Below are positions 24,801 to 35,833 of a stretch of DNA of 64,000 bases, piece after piece. The position numbers and the translations under genes were made by a program. The notes beneath the pieces were generated by a model. That model did not search any database, was not told the DNA's origin, and saw only the letters and a program-made list of their open reading frames with translations. The DNA comes from Berberis thunbergii (lineage: Eukaryota; Streptophyta; Magnoliopsida; Ranunculales; Berberidaceae), in the NCBI GenBank assembly GCA_003290165.1, contig QNQO01007627.1:61858-125857 (forward strand), read 5' to 3'. Each line of letters starts with the position of its first letter. Within the stretch, counting starts at the first letter, position 1.

Positions 24801-27800
24801 TCAAATCCTTGTTTGTAAGTATTAACTTTAAGGAATTAGCTAACTCTAATCCAGAATAATTTTCTTAGATGGCTAACAATATATTAAATGGAGGGTCATA
24901 GAAAAAATAGTGACATTCCACACTGGGTCAAAGTTTAGAGAAGGTCGCAGAAGTGAGGCCCATCGGATGACAGCAGCTCAGTCTACATCGGCAATTTGGT
25001 TTGGATGAAATGATTTGTTTGTCCCCCAATATAACCAGTTATCCCTCATCAGGTAAGCATGCAATATACACTTACCAGTTTTGCTACTTCACTTGGTTGC
25101 ATTCCAAGTCTTTGGATTCTATTCACATCAGTAATCTCCGCACCATCAATAAATTCCATGGTCAAGAGCTTTGAGGTACTCAAATTCCAATAAACTCTTG
25201 GAGCATATACATAATCCGAAAGATGAGGCGACAGCCTCCTGAAGTTTTGCAAACACTTCTCACTGTTCTTTGCCTCAATCAAGAAATCTAACTCCTGATA
25301 GCAACAACTGTAAATTGATTAAAATTGAGGCCATTTAAATAACTCTTTAGAATGTGATGAGACTACGTTAAAAACTATCAAGGTGTACAATTGAAATAAA
25401 TTGCAAGTAACACCAAAACTGGCAAAACATAAAACAGTATGGCATGTACAAACTAAAACTATTGAAGTATAAGCTATAAAAATGAACCAACGACACAAGT
25501 ATCACAACAAATTTAAATAAATAATGAATTAAGAATGAAGAAATCTTTCTTTCTTCTTCATTTGCCATGGGGAAGATGTTCAAAAAAAAAAACCCTTGCA
25601 AATTTGTAAAAATCTGTGAAAATCTTATATCCTTAGATGTCATGTGCACTTGGCTGAAATGTATAGCGTGCCCAGAGCAAATAGTGGTCATCCAGCCCAA
25701 GCAAAGCAAAGTATTTTATGTCCACCAAGAAAAAACTCAGTGCCTCACCCCGAATTCCATCCTGTCACCCCTGAACATGTGATCATTGCTTCAGCTAAAA
25801 ATAAGTTCCACTTCATAGCCTGTGCAACTGGTTAAAGAATCGGAACCTTGATCACCTCTTAAATGATTTCAAGAATGATCCTCCCTCGTCAGTGGTCCCT
25901 TCTAGATAATGGATCAAATGCAACACTGAAATTCCTTTTGGGGTTCAAGTTATTTGGAACCATCACATATATATGTATAGTCTCATTCAAGGAAGCACAA
26001 CCCTTCGGAAAACTTACCATATCCGTGTTCGGCACGTATCTGACACTAACACTCGCTCGACGCCTCCAACACGCGTCAAACATAGTCAATGTGTTGGAAG
26101 GTGTCAGACACATCGTCAATGTGGCCAACGTATCAGACACGTCCCCAATACACCTAAACTTGGTCAAGACTCGGCAACTGACTTCGTTTTATTTTTTACT
26201 TTTATATATGTGCAAATAATCACTTAATTTAATGGTTGTTGATCTATTCAATTGAGATTCAAGATAAATAAGGCAAAGAGTCACTGAAGCATAGAGATAG
26301 TCGATGTTTTTTCTCTCATTTGCTTTTTCTCTCTTATATTATATTTTTCTCTACTTTTTTGTGTCATCTTCTTGTCCGCCTTTGCAGCTCATTTTCTCTA
26401 CATTTTTTCTTCTTCGTGTTTTTTCTACTTGCAGCAAAGATGAAGACACTTTGTTAGATTATTGTTCATCTTTATATGACTTATTAAAAAAATGCTAGTG
26501 CTAAATAACACCACCATTTCTCCTGATGGGCACCACCAAACCCTACTTTCTGAAGGACACCATATATAAAAGAGAAAAAAAAAACCATAACTCTTTGTCA
26601 CAACTTGATCCACAAAGTACTATATTGTCCGCTTTGGGCCCAAAGCCCGCACGACTTTAAAACATGTAGTACTTTGTAGATCCAAACTCGTATATATATA
26701 ATACATCACCCTCCCTTAACTAGACGATGTGAGACTATGATCTTTCCTTTGTAGCTTGTCAATCCTCTTGGGATCTATGGGCTCTTAGGATTTTCCCTCA
26801 CCATGCCCCTCAGGTCCGCCCACACAAGGGTGTCACAGTCCACCCCCCTTGGGAGCCCAACGTCCTCGTTGACTTTCAGATAGGTCAAACTCTGATACCA
26901 TTTTGTCGCGATCCGATCCACATAGTATTATATTGTCCGCTTTGGGCCCAAGGCCCGCACGACTTTAAAATGCGAAGTACTTTGTAAATCTAAACTCGTA
27001 CATATATAGTACATCACCCTCCCTTACCCGGACGATGTGAAACTATGATCTTCCCTTTGTAACTTGTTAATCCTCTTTGGATCCATGGACTCTTTGGCTT
27101 CTCTCCCTCACCCTCCCCCTCAGGTATGCCCACACAAGGATATCACAATACTTTGATACCAAACTCTGTAACGACCCGATCCACAGAGTACTATATTGTC
27201 CACTTTGAACCCAAGGCGGTAACTACTTTAATACCCTTGTGTGGGCGGACTCGAGGGGATGGTGAGGGAGAAGCCTAAGAGCCCATGGATCCCAAGATGG
27301 TCAGCAAGTTACAAAGGGAAGATCATAGTCTCACATCGCCTGGGTAAGAGAAGGTGACCTAGTTGAAAGTGTGTCAATGAGGACGTTGGGCTCCCAAGGG
27401 GGGTGGACTGTGATACCCTTGTGTGAGCGGATCTGAGGGGGATGGTGAGGGAGAAGCCCAAGAACCCATGGATCCCAAGAGGGTTAGCAAGCTATAGAGG
27501 GGAGATCATAGTCTCACATCGCCTGGGTAAGGGAAGGGTGATGTACTTTATACGTACGAGTTTGGATCTACAAAGTAGTACGCGTTTTAAAGTTGTGTGG
27601 GTCTTGAGCCAAAAGTGGACAATATACTGCTCTGTGGATCGGCTCGTTACTTCAATTGTTTGGTTTGCTTTCCGGTTGTGTGATTTGCTTAACTTCGAAT
27701 TGTTGAAGTTTGTTCAATAGTATAAATTTGGTTTGATTTAAATTTCGTTTAAAAAAGAGGATTTTGGAGGGTGGGTGTACTCAGAATTTCGGTGGGGGCA

Positions 27801-30800
27801 AATGGCCACCCACACATTAAAACAAGTTTTCCCCTTCCCTTCTTCCTTTTTTCTTTTTTACAGAGCGTTTCTTTTGTGACACTTCTTCTTCAACGACTTG
27901 TATTCGAGCGATTCGAACGGTTCTCCGCCCAAATCTCATCTTTTCCTCATTTTTCTTCCTATTTCTCCTCTCTCCTTCTTGCTCAAAATTTTCCACATTA
28001 AAAACAAAAAGAAAAAAAATTCAGGTTGTGGGCTTGATCAGAGCTGTCATTGCCGGTGTGAGCAACGCTGCTCTAATCAGCCTCTCAGATGGTGGTTGGG
28101 GCGTCGTTTGGAGCCTGTAAACCCCACATGCAAGGGTGTTTTCGTGATTGGCTATAATTTCAAAAAAAAATAAGTTGTGCATGTCCGTTAGGGAAGTTCT
28201 CCAGCATGAATCTGAGCTTGGATCGCGCGGGTAAGTTGCGATTCACGATTCTAGTGGTTCTATGACTTATTTTCGGCTTGTTGTGTTGTTCGGAGACGAT
28301 CAAACCGGAGTAGGGTGGTTTTTGGTGAGTTTTCGCCGGAATTTGAGTTCTGAAACCTCATTATGCTCAGGTGAGTGTAACTATAAAGTTACTTTGAGAA
28401 ACATTTAATTTTAAATCTAGAAATGAATTGCTATTATATGCCTTTGATTGTGTGTAGTTGAACCCCATTAGGATACAAATTTGAACCCCATTAGGATACA
28501 AATAAGCCCGAAGTGGTACTGGTGCATGTTGTGGGATGTGTCTGGGTGAGAGACATTCGTAGGGTATACAGTACCTATGATATGAGACACCTACGTAGGA
28601 ATTTCTATGGCTTCGACTTGATTGCCATACCTAGGATGCTATGCAGGATTACAATTTTTGTCTTTGCCTAACTTTACCACTTGATATTTACCATGTTGAA
28701 TCACCTGTAATGACTGACATACCTCGTAAACTTGTAGTTATTGTTCAATATGGAATGCTTGTGTTGGTGCTCAAACTTAGAAATATTACCCTTAGAGACA
28801 CGGTGTGATTCATACTTTAGAAACTTGTATAAGGACACTGCTTCTATGTCATGCATCTAGGATTTACTCACTTATTCATTACTGTGTGACATGAATTTCT
28901 CCTGTACATTGTTTTGTTATTTGTATTTAGTTCACTCGCATCAGCTAGCTTTGTGCTTTGCTGACCCCACAAGGGCGTGTTTCTATTGGAAGTGCAAATA
29001 ATGTTGTTGTTCCTGTCGATCGTGGCACTTAGGCCCAGTTTTCAACTATAGACTTGTTTGTGTTGTTTAATCTTGTCCACCCTGTACGGGTATGTTTTGC
29101 TTCATTTGCATTGTTACATACCTTGTTAAATACTAAATGTTTGTATATATTGGTTTTGTTGCTATGACGCAGGACGGGGTGAATTAAATACTTTTTATTT
29201 TGTTCAAATTTATCATAGTTGGTTATTACGTTTTGTTTATCGTTTCAAGAATATGTTATATTATGATGTCAATGTGTCCGATTACGATCCGCCTGTATTA
29301 CAGATTTAGTTCACGTACCGGCACGCTGTGGTTCCCATGGCGGGTCGGGGCATGATAAAGCTTGGTATCAGAGCTTGACCCAGCCAGAAGTGTGCCAACG
29401 AGAACGTTGAGCTCCCAATGAAGGGTGGACTGTGATACTCTTGTGTGGGCGGACCTGAGGGAGAGGGTGAGAGAGAAGGCCAAGAGCTCATGGATTCCAA
29501 GAGGGTTGGCAAGCTACAAAGGAGAGAATCATAGTCCCAAATCGCCTGGGTGTAGGAGGGTGATGTACTATATATGTACAAGGTTGGATCTACAAAGTAC
29601 TATGCATTTTTAAGTCGTGCAGGCCTTGGGCCCAAAGCGGACAATATAGTGCTCTGTGGATCGGGTCGTGACCTACCTCTATTTTTCCTCTCTCCCTCTC
29701 TTTTCCATGAACTGTCGCCACCTCCTCCCCCTCCTCCTTCACCACAACCTTTTTTTTTCTTCAATCACCACTACCCCACGCCACCGCTACCTCTCTTCCT
29801 CCTCCATCTTCTTCTTCTTGTTTCTTATTTTCCTTCTCTTTTTTCCCTCCCCAGATTGTGGCAAGGTGGTGTGGATGGCGGTGAGCGGAGGAGGAGAGGT
29901 GGCGGTGTCCCACCTCCTCCCATATTCTTCTTATCTTTTTTTCTTCTTCTCCTCTTTTTTATTCCTCCTTGACTGTGGCGAAGTGGTGGTGGTGATGGCA
30001 AGATGGCAATGGTGAAGTGGCGGTTGTGAAGGGGAGGAGGAAGAGGAGAAGTGGCAGTGTCCCACCTCCTCCCATTTTTATTTTTCCTCCCTGGCTGTGG
30101 CAAGGTGGTGGTGGTGAAGGAGAGGAGAGGTGGTCGTGTCCCACCTTTTTTCATCCTTTTTTTCTCCCTAGCGGTGGTGATGGTGAGGTGGCGGCGATGG
30201 TGGTGTAGGGGAGGAGGGGTGGCAGTGGCCTCCTTTTTTTTTGTTCTCTTTCGCCCTCGCAGCGGTTCCTGCGAATAAGAAATCCACACCTGCAAAAATT
30301 TGAGCGAATCTGGGATTTCGCATTCGCATGAACCGCCGCGAGGGACATTGTTTTGCCCTTGCAGCGGTTTCGGCGAGTGAGGGTTTTCCACTCGCAGGAA
30401 TCGCTGCGAGGGAACCCCACTCGCCGGAACCGCTACAAGGGCGAAGGAGGAAAAAAAGAGGTTGAGGCCACCGCCACCCCTCCTCCTCATCTTCAGCACC
30501 ACCTCGGCACCACGCAACAGGGAGAAAAAAATGAGGAGGCCACTGCCACCTAGCCACCACCACGCCACAATGAGAAGGAAAAAAACAAAAACAAAAAAAA
30601 TTGGAGGAGGCCACAGCCACCCCTCCTCGTCGTCTTCCTCCTCCCATTCACCACCACACCACCACGCCACGGGGAGAAGGAAAAAAATGAGGCCACTGCC
30701 ACCCCTCCCCGTCCTCCTCCCCTTCACCACTACCTAGCCACCACCACCACGCCACAGGGAGAAGAAGGAAAAACAAAAGATATGAACAAGAAGATGGGAA

Positions 30801-33800
30801 GAGGTGGGATGAAAGGAGGAGGGGAGAATGAGGAGAAGGAGGTGGGAAGAAGATGGGAGGGGGAGGTGGGGAGGAGGAGAGGTGGCGGCGGTGGGTTGAT
30901 GGGGAATAGAGGGAAAGAGGAGAAGAAGGGTTATGGTTAGGGTTTTTTGTTTATATAGTGGTGGTGTCCTTTAGTAGAAAAAAACAAAAAAATGTGGTGC
31001 TGTCCATCAGGAGAAATAGTGGCGTTATTTAGCAATAACCTAAAAAATTAGTATAACCTGTCAACATGTCCCCAAGTTGGCGTGTCGTGTCCGTGTCCAT
31101 GCATCCTTAGTCTCATTTTTTATTTTAATTATATAATGTTATGAATTTTGGGTGTGAAGTATTGGACATTCGTTAGACATGTTCGTATTTCATCTAGTTC
31201 AAATTATGTTAAAAAGGTTTTTTGTTGTTAATGGCAATTATTAAAATGTACATGGTATAGTGTGTCGAAAACCTAAAATTAAGATACATTTATCGTAACA
31301 TATCGTGTGTCATAAGATACGGTGCAAAAATAAATATAAAGATATAACTATATTTATCTTTTAAGCATATAAAAATATAAATAAGAGTTATTCAAGCAAG
31401 GAGGTCCCAAAAACACTTTGATTGACACATCTAAGTAATTTATGCCGATCATCCATTCATTCATGTCACTTGTACAAGGACAGCCCCTGGTGTATCATTA
31501 GATATATATGTACCGTATTATGAGAGGCTTAGATACAGTAGGACAACATTTGTTCTTACCTTTTCGAGTGGTGCGTGTACTTTGTTTATTGCTTGTGGTA
31601 ATAGTGTCTTGATCTTATAAGGGCATTGTGCATTTACAGTTTTTACTTTTGCCTATTTTCTGTCATTTTAGTATCTTAAATGTCATATCCACAACTTTTA
31701 TTTCTTTGTCTTTCTGCAAGCTTAGCATTCCTTCCTTATTAGATATATCATATATGCTCCAGCACTACTACTTTGCCTTACTACCACATTAGGCATTCAC
31801 GGTAGCATTATACCCGTACAGAGGTGTTTTTTACATGCAAAATGAGATTATCTCTGTCTGAGTACCAATTCATGAATCACGACATGCTAATTGTATATCC
31901 GTCCCAATCTCAAGGCTTGGGTAAGAACTCAATTTTCTGAACTCCTTGGCTACATGTGCCAGGCCAAGAGAAAATTGGAGATACCTTCTTCAAATTTGAT
32001 AGAACTAAGGAATAAACCGAATTAAATGAAACAATAATTAAAATAAATGAAGCAGTACTCAAAATAAACAATAATCAAAATAACAATGATAAAAAGATAA
32101 AATAAAATAACTAAGAAATCAATTATTCTTTCAATCATCAACAAAATAACAATAAAAACCCCTTGCCTTATTTATAACTCTCCTAACTTATTTCGCAAGT
32201 TACTTGACTTTACCCTAATTGGCTAATAGTGGCCCAATACTATTTTGGGCTCCTACTTAATTAGGTCTAATATTAATATTGCTAAACTAACCCGTAATAT
32301 TGCTAAACTAACCCGTAATATTGCTAATACTGCTTACATCAAAATTTCATTGAGAATAAAAGGCCAGATGATTAAACTAGCCACTGATGTTTTTTCAAAT
32401 TTCCAAAGAATATCTAGGGAGACATATCCACTGATAATGTCAACAAGAAAGAGTTAATGGGTCATCTCACAGTGTGAGACTAAAACAAATCCACCATAAC
32501 CACAACGTCCTCAAAATGAATTTGTTTTCTACAATAACTTGAAGTTTCTCGACTACATTACCAAGCATAGGGGAAACTACAATGACGGCTCTAAAGTTGT
32601 ACACGTTGAATCCTGACGAGGGGGCAAGGGTGGTATGCTAGAAAAGCGTGGTGATGGTCGTATCCTACACAGGAAGCTATAGACTTGAAGATAGTATTAT
32701 ACATGAGGGCTTGAGAGCAGGACCAATTTATTGGTAAATTGGTTTGAGCAAAAATTCTGCAACTTTATACCGATGGTTAAGTGGGGAGAACATTGGTGGT
32801 ATTATACTGGGTCAGATGGCATCAAGAGTCGGGGAAGACTCTATCCTAATGTAGGGGAATTGGGACACCGAAGAGGAGGTGGGTGTCGGAAATGTCCTAA
32901 CCCATGGAAAAGTAATGGTTGCGCTATACATATATCCCACGCGCTCAGGCAAGTGTCCGAGTGAATATTCTTAATTGCAGACTTGCACACTCATTTTCAG
33001 CTCGGCTGGTTAAGACAACTCGCGATCAATCCCTGCCAAGAGTAATTTATTGGTCAATTAGTTTTCAGGAAAATGAAGAGCTGCCATCATCTTGATGGAC
33101 AATCCTAGGTTGTTTCTTTAAGCTCACTTTCTTTTAGCAAACATATTTTTTGTACATTTCCAAAAACTAACAATTTTGCAAGTTCACAAGACGAAATCAA
33201 CATAAGATTCATGAATAAGAATTGAAAAACACAAGGAAACTAAAGGGGAATTGTGTTCTTGATTGTAAACTTAGATTTTCTGTCAAACTAATGAATCCAG
33301 TCATACTTGTGGCTAAACTTGAAAGTTTGTATAAGGATTAGAAGACATAATTTCCATATTTTCATGCATATAGTAAGAAGAGTAGGTCATAGAAACAAGG
33401 ATGTTATTCAAAAAGTTAATAGCACAGATGAAACACCAAAAAATGCAGATCATGTTCAGCTATAAAAGAACAACAAATAATCTATGTAGAGGAATGAAGA
33501 TAATCAATTAGAGATATTAAAGCATACTTGCCTTTGGTAGACTTTCACGAATTTCATCAACCAACCACCTACATTTGAAATTGAAGAGCTATAAAGCAAG
33601 GTTTTCCAAATTGACAAATAATAATAAAAAAACTAATCTAAAACATAGACTCATCTGTTTTTTTAGTTTAGTTTTATTTATTTTTTAAATTTTATTTTAA
33701 GAAAATGAAAAAGTTATTTGATAATGAAGAAATACACATTTCAAAACTTTGACATGCCATCAAGCACATAACCTTAACAATAGAATCCACAATGATAAAT

Positions 33801-35833
33801 CTCGTTTTCTGCGGACAAAGAGCACAAGGAACTATCCAGAACAAACATGTTTGAACCAATGGATGCTCTTTACTTCCAACTCTTAGCGGCTTCCAACACA
33901 TAACCTGGAAATAACCAATCTAACCCAAATATGTGCTGAATGTGAAGATAAAAGTGGTCTAACAAGAGGACAATGGTGAAGAGTTTTTAGTCCCTCTGCA
34001 ACCTGCACGCCACTTCCATCCCTTGTTTTACCACTCTCCAAAATCACCCCAACCATTTGTTCTATTGTTGCTTAAAGTCTTCTGCCTCTCCAAATTCCCT
34101 AAGCTCTCACTATAGCACACATCTAGGAGTAGCATTGTAGTAAAGACTTTCCAAGTATTCAAGATGCACACTCATTTGTTTGATTCACATTTTGATTCAA
34201 TTACTTTTCTCTTAAATTTTATGAAGTAGGCCTATGATAGGGCTCAAGCTATTATTAATAGCTTGAGGAGAAAATGCAAATCTATGTGTCTTATGTTTGA
34301 TATTCTAAACTGTGGTTATCTAACTTCCATTACATGCAAAATCCCTTATTTGAAAACCTACTTAACTCAAAAAAGAGAAGTTAGTACCTATAGTCGAATG
34401 TCGGGAAGAACCAATTCAACGTGTTCACTATCAGTTCCACGGTTGCATAATCTGCAGCGGCAGTATCTGTCATGTGAGAGTGTTGAACCTAAATAGTGGT
34501 GTAATAATTGAATGTGAGGAGAAATGTTAGAGGAGATACTGAAATTTCAAAACCTAATAAATAAAACCTCATGCATGCTGAAGATATACTTCTGGAAACG
34601 ACTAATTTAGTGGAATTAAAGATTAACCTTGACAGCAACTTTTTTCCCATCACGTGTATGAGCAGCATGAACTTGTGCCAAAGAAGCACTTGCTAGTGGT
34701 TCGGGATCAAATTCGTCAAAAATCTGTATATTCGGCAAATGCTATGCTCAGTGAATCCATAAATGTACTTAATGTTATCCTAGTAAATCTTATAACCCAT
34801 CAACTTGAATACTATATAAAGAAGAAGGTACACACACACAAACAAACAAAATGAGCTAACTTGCCAATGCACACACGATGATATTATGAATGGAGAATAA
34901 TTTAAAACTCGAGATGAAGAGAGAACGCACTTCATCTGGTGTGCTGCCAAGCTCTTTCTTGAAGACTTGACACACTTGCTCATATGAAGAAACTGGACAT
35001 TTGTTCAACATGGAAAGCCTCATAATTTGCACATACTCTTCAGGAACCAAGTATTCCTGCAAAGGAGAAATACTTGTTCAACTCCATCAACATCTGTTCG
35101 ATAACTAAGAAAGTCTAAACAACAAGTAAATGTGCGACATATATCAACATTACCACATGAAGTGCACAAAGAGAATTACCAGCTGACCAATATGTTGACC
35201 AAGTTTGATATAAATCCCTCCATTTCTAAAGCATAGCTCTTGTAGCCTCTGTGCCGATCGCGCATGAACTTGGTGTTTAACTTGGGCTCTCTCAGCACTT
35301 CCTTCCGGAAGTGTCAACATCGAATACTGATAATCTATTAAAAGATAACCAAACAAACACAATGCAAATAATCAAAACTCCAATCTTAAAACCCAATATT
35401 AAAAAATAAAGAAGCAATCTCCTTTTACTTCAAAATGTCAATATACTTCACTTCACATATCCAATGCAATTGATAAATTAGGTTATCTAACCAACAAGTT
35501 GGCATTTTTAACCACAAGTTGAACAATTCAAGTCATGACAATGTGTCTTTCTTCGAATATTAAGGTCACAAACCATTCAAGAGTCAAATTTGAACCATAA
35601 CCCCTAATTCGACTACAGATGTTGAAGAAGAAGAAGAAGCAAAACTAACCGAAGACAATGGTTGCAGCGGTGATGGAATCGCGAAAGAGGCGAAGAGGAA
35701 CATTGGTGTAGATCTTGAAGGTGGTTGCGGGGTCGTCAGAGGTGGCGATTTTAGCAGCGGCAGCTCCGCCACCAAGGGCCGTGGCCATCATAGCAAGCCT
35801 GCCTCGGCCGCGCCATAGAGATCGCGCAGCCAT
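18822..35833 (-). CDS. ABC1/UbiB-family atypical kinase, 12 exons over 17 kb, one frameshift
   Basis: Exons: 35833-35650, 35334-35180, 35056-34931, 34723-34628, 34488-34388, 33568-33532, 25294-25076, 24596-24486, 20737-20646, 20549-20370, 19290-19177, 19022-18822. Phases agree at every junction except exon 8, which is one base short; with that base the product is 538 residues, the size I recall for Arabidopsis ATH9 (At2g40090). Motifs in order: KLGQ (105-108, the KxGQ hallmark), Ala-rich loop [10 protein letters not shown] (165-174), VAVK (Lys187), ELD (234-236), HCDPHAAN catalytic loop (322-329, in the corrected frame) and LLDHG (352-356, DFG equivalent). ABC1 kinases act in mitochondria or plastids on quinone and lipid metabolism; the basic, Ala-rich start fits organelle import. 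As printed, translation shifts at about 24565-24569 and reaches a TAG early in exon 9. Family confident, integrity uncertain. Confidence 0.88.
19383..20112. mobile_element. TIR element in ABC1-kinase intron 10
   Basis: Long inverted ends TATCAATGTTCTAAAAATCA at 19383 and their complement ending near 20112, each followed inward by TAGGCG/CGCCTA-rich sequence. About 730 bp, no transposase. The outermost bases may be a target duplication that happens to be near-palindromic, so the exact edges are uncertain. Confidence 0.7.
21160..23290 (-). mobile_element. Truncated LINE (L1-type) reverse transcriptase in intron 8
   Basis: On the minus strand fragments appear in the correct order in shifting frames: GDYRSISLI (near 23220), CKLDFSK (near 22970), [16 protein letters not shown] (near 22840), a degraded active-site region LFMDPN where FADD is expected (near 22695), [12 protein letters not shown] (near 22510), and the zinc-binding C-terminal region with HLFF.C (near 21500). 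Endonuclease and ORF1 are missing. A roughly 50-bp internal duplication lies at 23041-23104. It shares the host gene's orientation and no frame is intact. Confidence 0.85.
23291..24485. other. Remainder of ABC1-kinase intron 8
   Basis: Non-coding intron sequence upstream of the LINE. No other element recognised. Confidence 0.4.
24561..24572 (-). other. Frameshift site in ABC1-kinase exon 8
   Basis: Sense strand reads ATGATGTTAAACATGG. The conserved frame needs one more T (Met-Met-Phe-Lys-His-Gly). Exon 8 is 111 bases, whereas phase 0 at entry and phase 1 at exit require 112. The loss lies six codons before the catalytic HxDPHxxN motif. Confidence 0.8.
25295..26486. other. ABC1-kinase intron 6, 3' part
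   Basis: Intron sequence. Around 26010-26160 there is a dense cluster of GTGTCAGACAC / ACACGCGTC-like motifs. Related motifs recur just beyond the large foldback element (31070-31105), so the element appears to have split an older repeat. Confidence 0.4.
26596..27147 (-). mobile_element. Complete TRIM retrotransposon (minus sense)
   Basis: On the minus strand: LTR 27147-26904 (TGTGATATCC... to ...GATCGCGACA), a 66-base internal region, then LTR 26837-26596 (TGTGACACCC...). The internal region begins TGGTATCAGAGT, a tRNA-Met primer-binding site, and ends in the polypurine AAGGGGGGTGGAC directly before the 3' LTR. No coding capacity. LTR length of about 242 bp and a tiny interior define a TRIM. 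Confidence 0.85.
27148..27650. mobile_element. Inverted TRIM fragments abutting head to head
   Basis: 27148-27166 is a degraded internal segment and 27167-27222 a truncated minus-sense LTR starting TGTAACGACCCGATCC. At about 27223 orientation flips: a truncated plus-sense LTR (to 27356), internal sequence ending GGGGGGTGGAC, then a full plus-sense LTR 27409-27650. The plus-sense internal part lacks its primer-binding site. Confidence 0.75.
27651..29360 (+). mobile_element. Gypsy LTR-like insertion between TRIM parts
   Basis: About 1.7 kb with the texture of a plant gypsy LTR 3' half (GACGCAGGACGGGG, then GGGTCGGGGCATGATAAAG at the right edge), joined directly to a TRIM primer-binding site. 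No coding domain. It contains a 23-bp perfect tandem duplication at 28458-28503. The left edge is not certain. Confidence 0.5.
28458..28503. repeat. 23-bp perfect tandem duplication
   Basis: TTGAACCCCATTAGGATACA plus AAT occurs twice in a row with no mismatch. Confidence 0.9.
29361..29672 (+). mobile_element. TRIM internal region and 3' LTR (plus sense)
   Basis: TGGTATCAGAGC at 29363-29374 is an intact primer-binding site, followed by about 56 bases ending in a degraded polypurine tract (GAAGGGTGGAC) and an LTR 29431-29672 matching the LTR at 27409-27650. With that LTR it may form one element split by the 1.7-kb insertion. Confidence 0.75.
29673..30990. repeat. Low-complexity inverted C/G-rich tract
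   Basis: The left half is CCTCCTCC/GGTGGTGG-rich with repeated GTGTCCCACCTCCTCCCAT blocks; the right half is the complement (CCACCACCACGCCAC, GGAGAAGGAAAAAA). In the centre (30255-30450) GCAGCGGTTC motifs occur in both orientations. It opens long frames in several phases, including 301 codons at 29825-30730 on the minus strand, but composition is repetitive and I do not call a gene. Confidence 0.65.
31050..33531. other. ABC1-kinase intron 6, 5' part
   Basis: AT-rich intron sequence. Includes a 21-bp tandem repeat at 32275-32329. No gene recognised. Confidence 0.45.
32275..32329. repeat. 21-bp tandem repeat
   Basis: GCTAAACTAACCCGTAATAT plus T repeats twice and part of a third time. Confidence 0.85.
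33528..33533 (-). other. GC-AG splice donor of ABC1-kinase intron 6
   Basis: Exon 6 ends CTACCAAAG and the intron begins GCAAGT, the classic strong context for the rare GC donor. The acceptor is TATCAG|GAGTTAG at 25295. The join gives ...SLPKELDFL, the expected family sequence. The intron is 8.24 kb. Confidence 0.8.

Larger units (their letters stand above)
26494..31040. mobile_element. Foldback Mutator-like element with nested TRIMs
   Basis: Inverted ends of about 100 bp: left GTGCTAAATAACACCACC and TTTCTCCTGATGG (from 26494), right the complement (to 31040), continuing to AAGGACACCA and ATATA blocks. Flanking 9-mers TAAAAAAAT (26485-26493) and TAAAAAATT (31041-31049) match at 8 of 9 positions, fitting a Mutator-type insertion. 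The original body is the C/G-rich inverted tract at 29675-30990; the stretch 26596-29672 is later TRIM and gypsy-LTR material inserted into the left arm. Confidence 0.7.

Noticed and set aside
25863..26219. Frames over GACAC-rich sequence
   Set aside because: Three frames on both strands are open because of the repeat motif; it lies inside a spliced intron.
29825..30730. 301-codon open frame on the minus strand
   Set aside because: Composition is GGT/CCT repeats, frames are open in several phases, and no domain is present; it is the low-complexity body of a foldback element.
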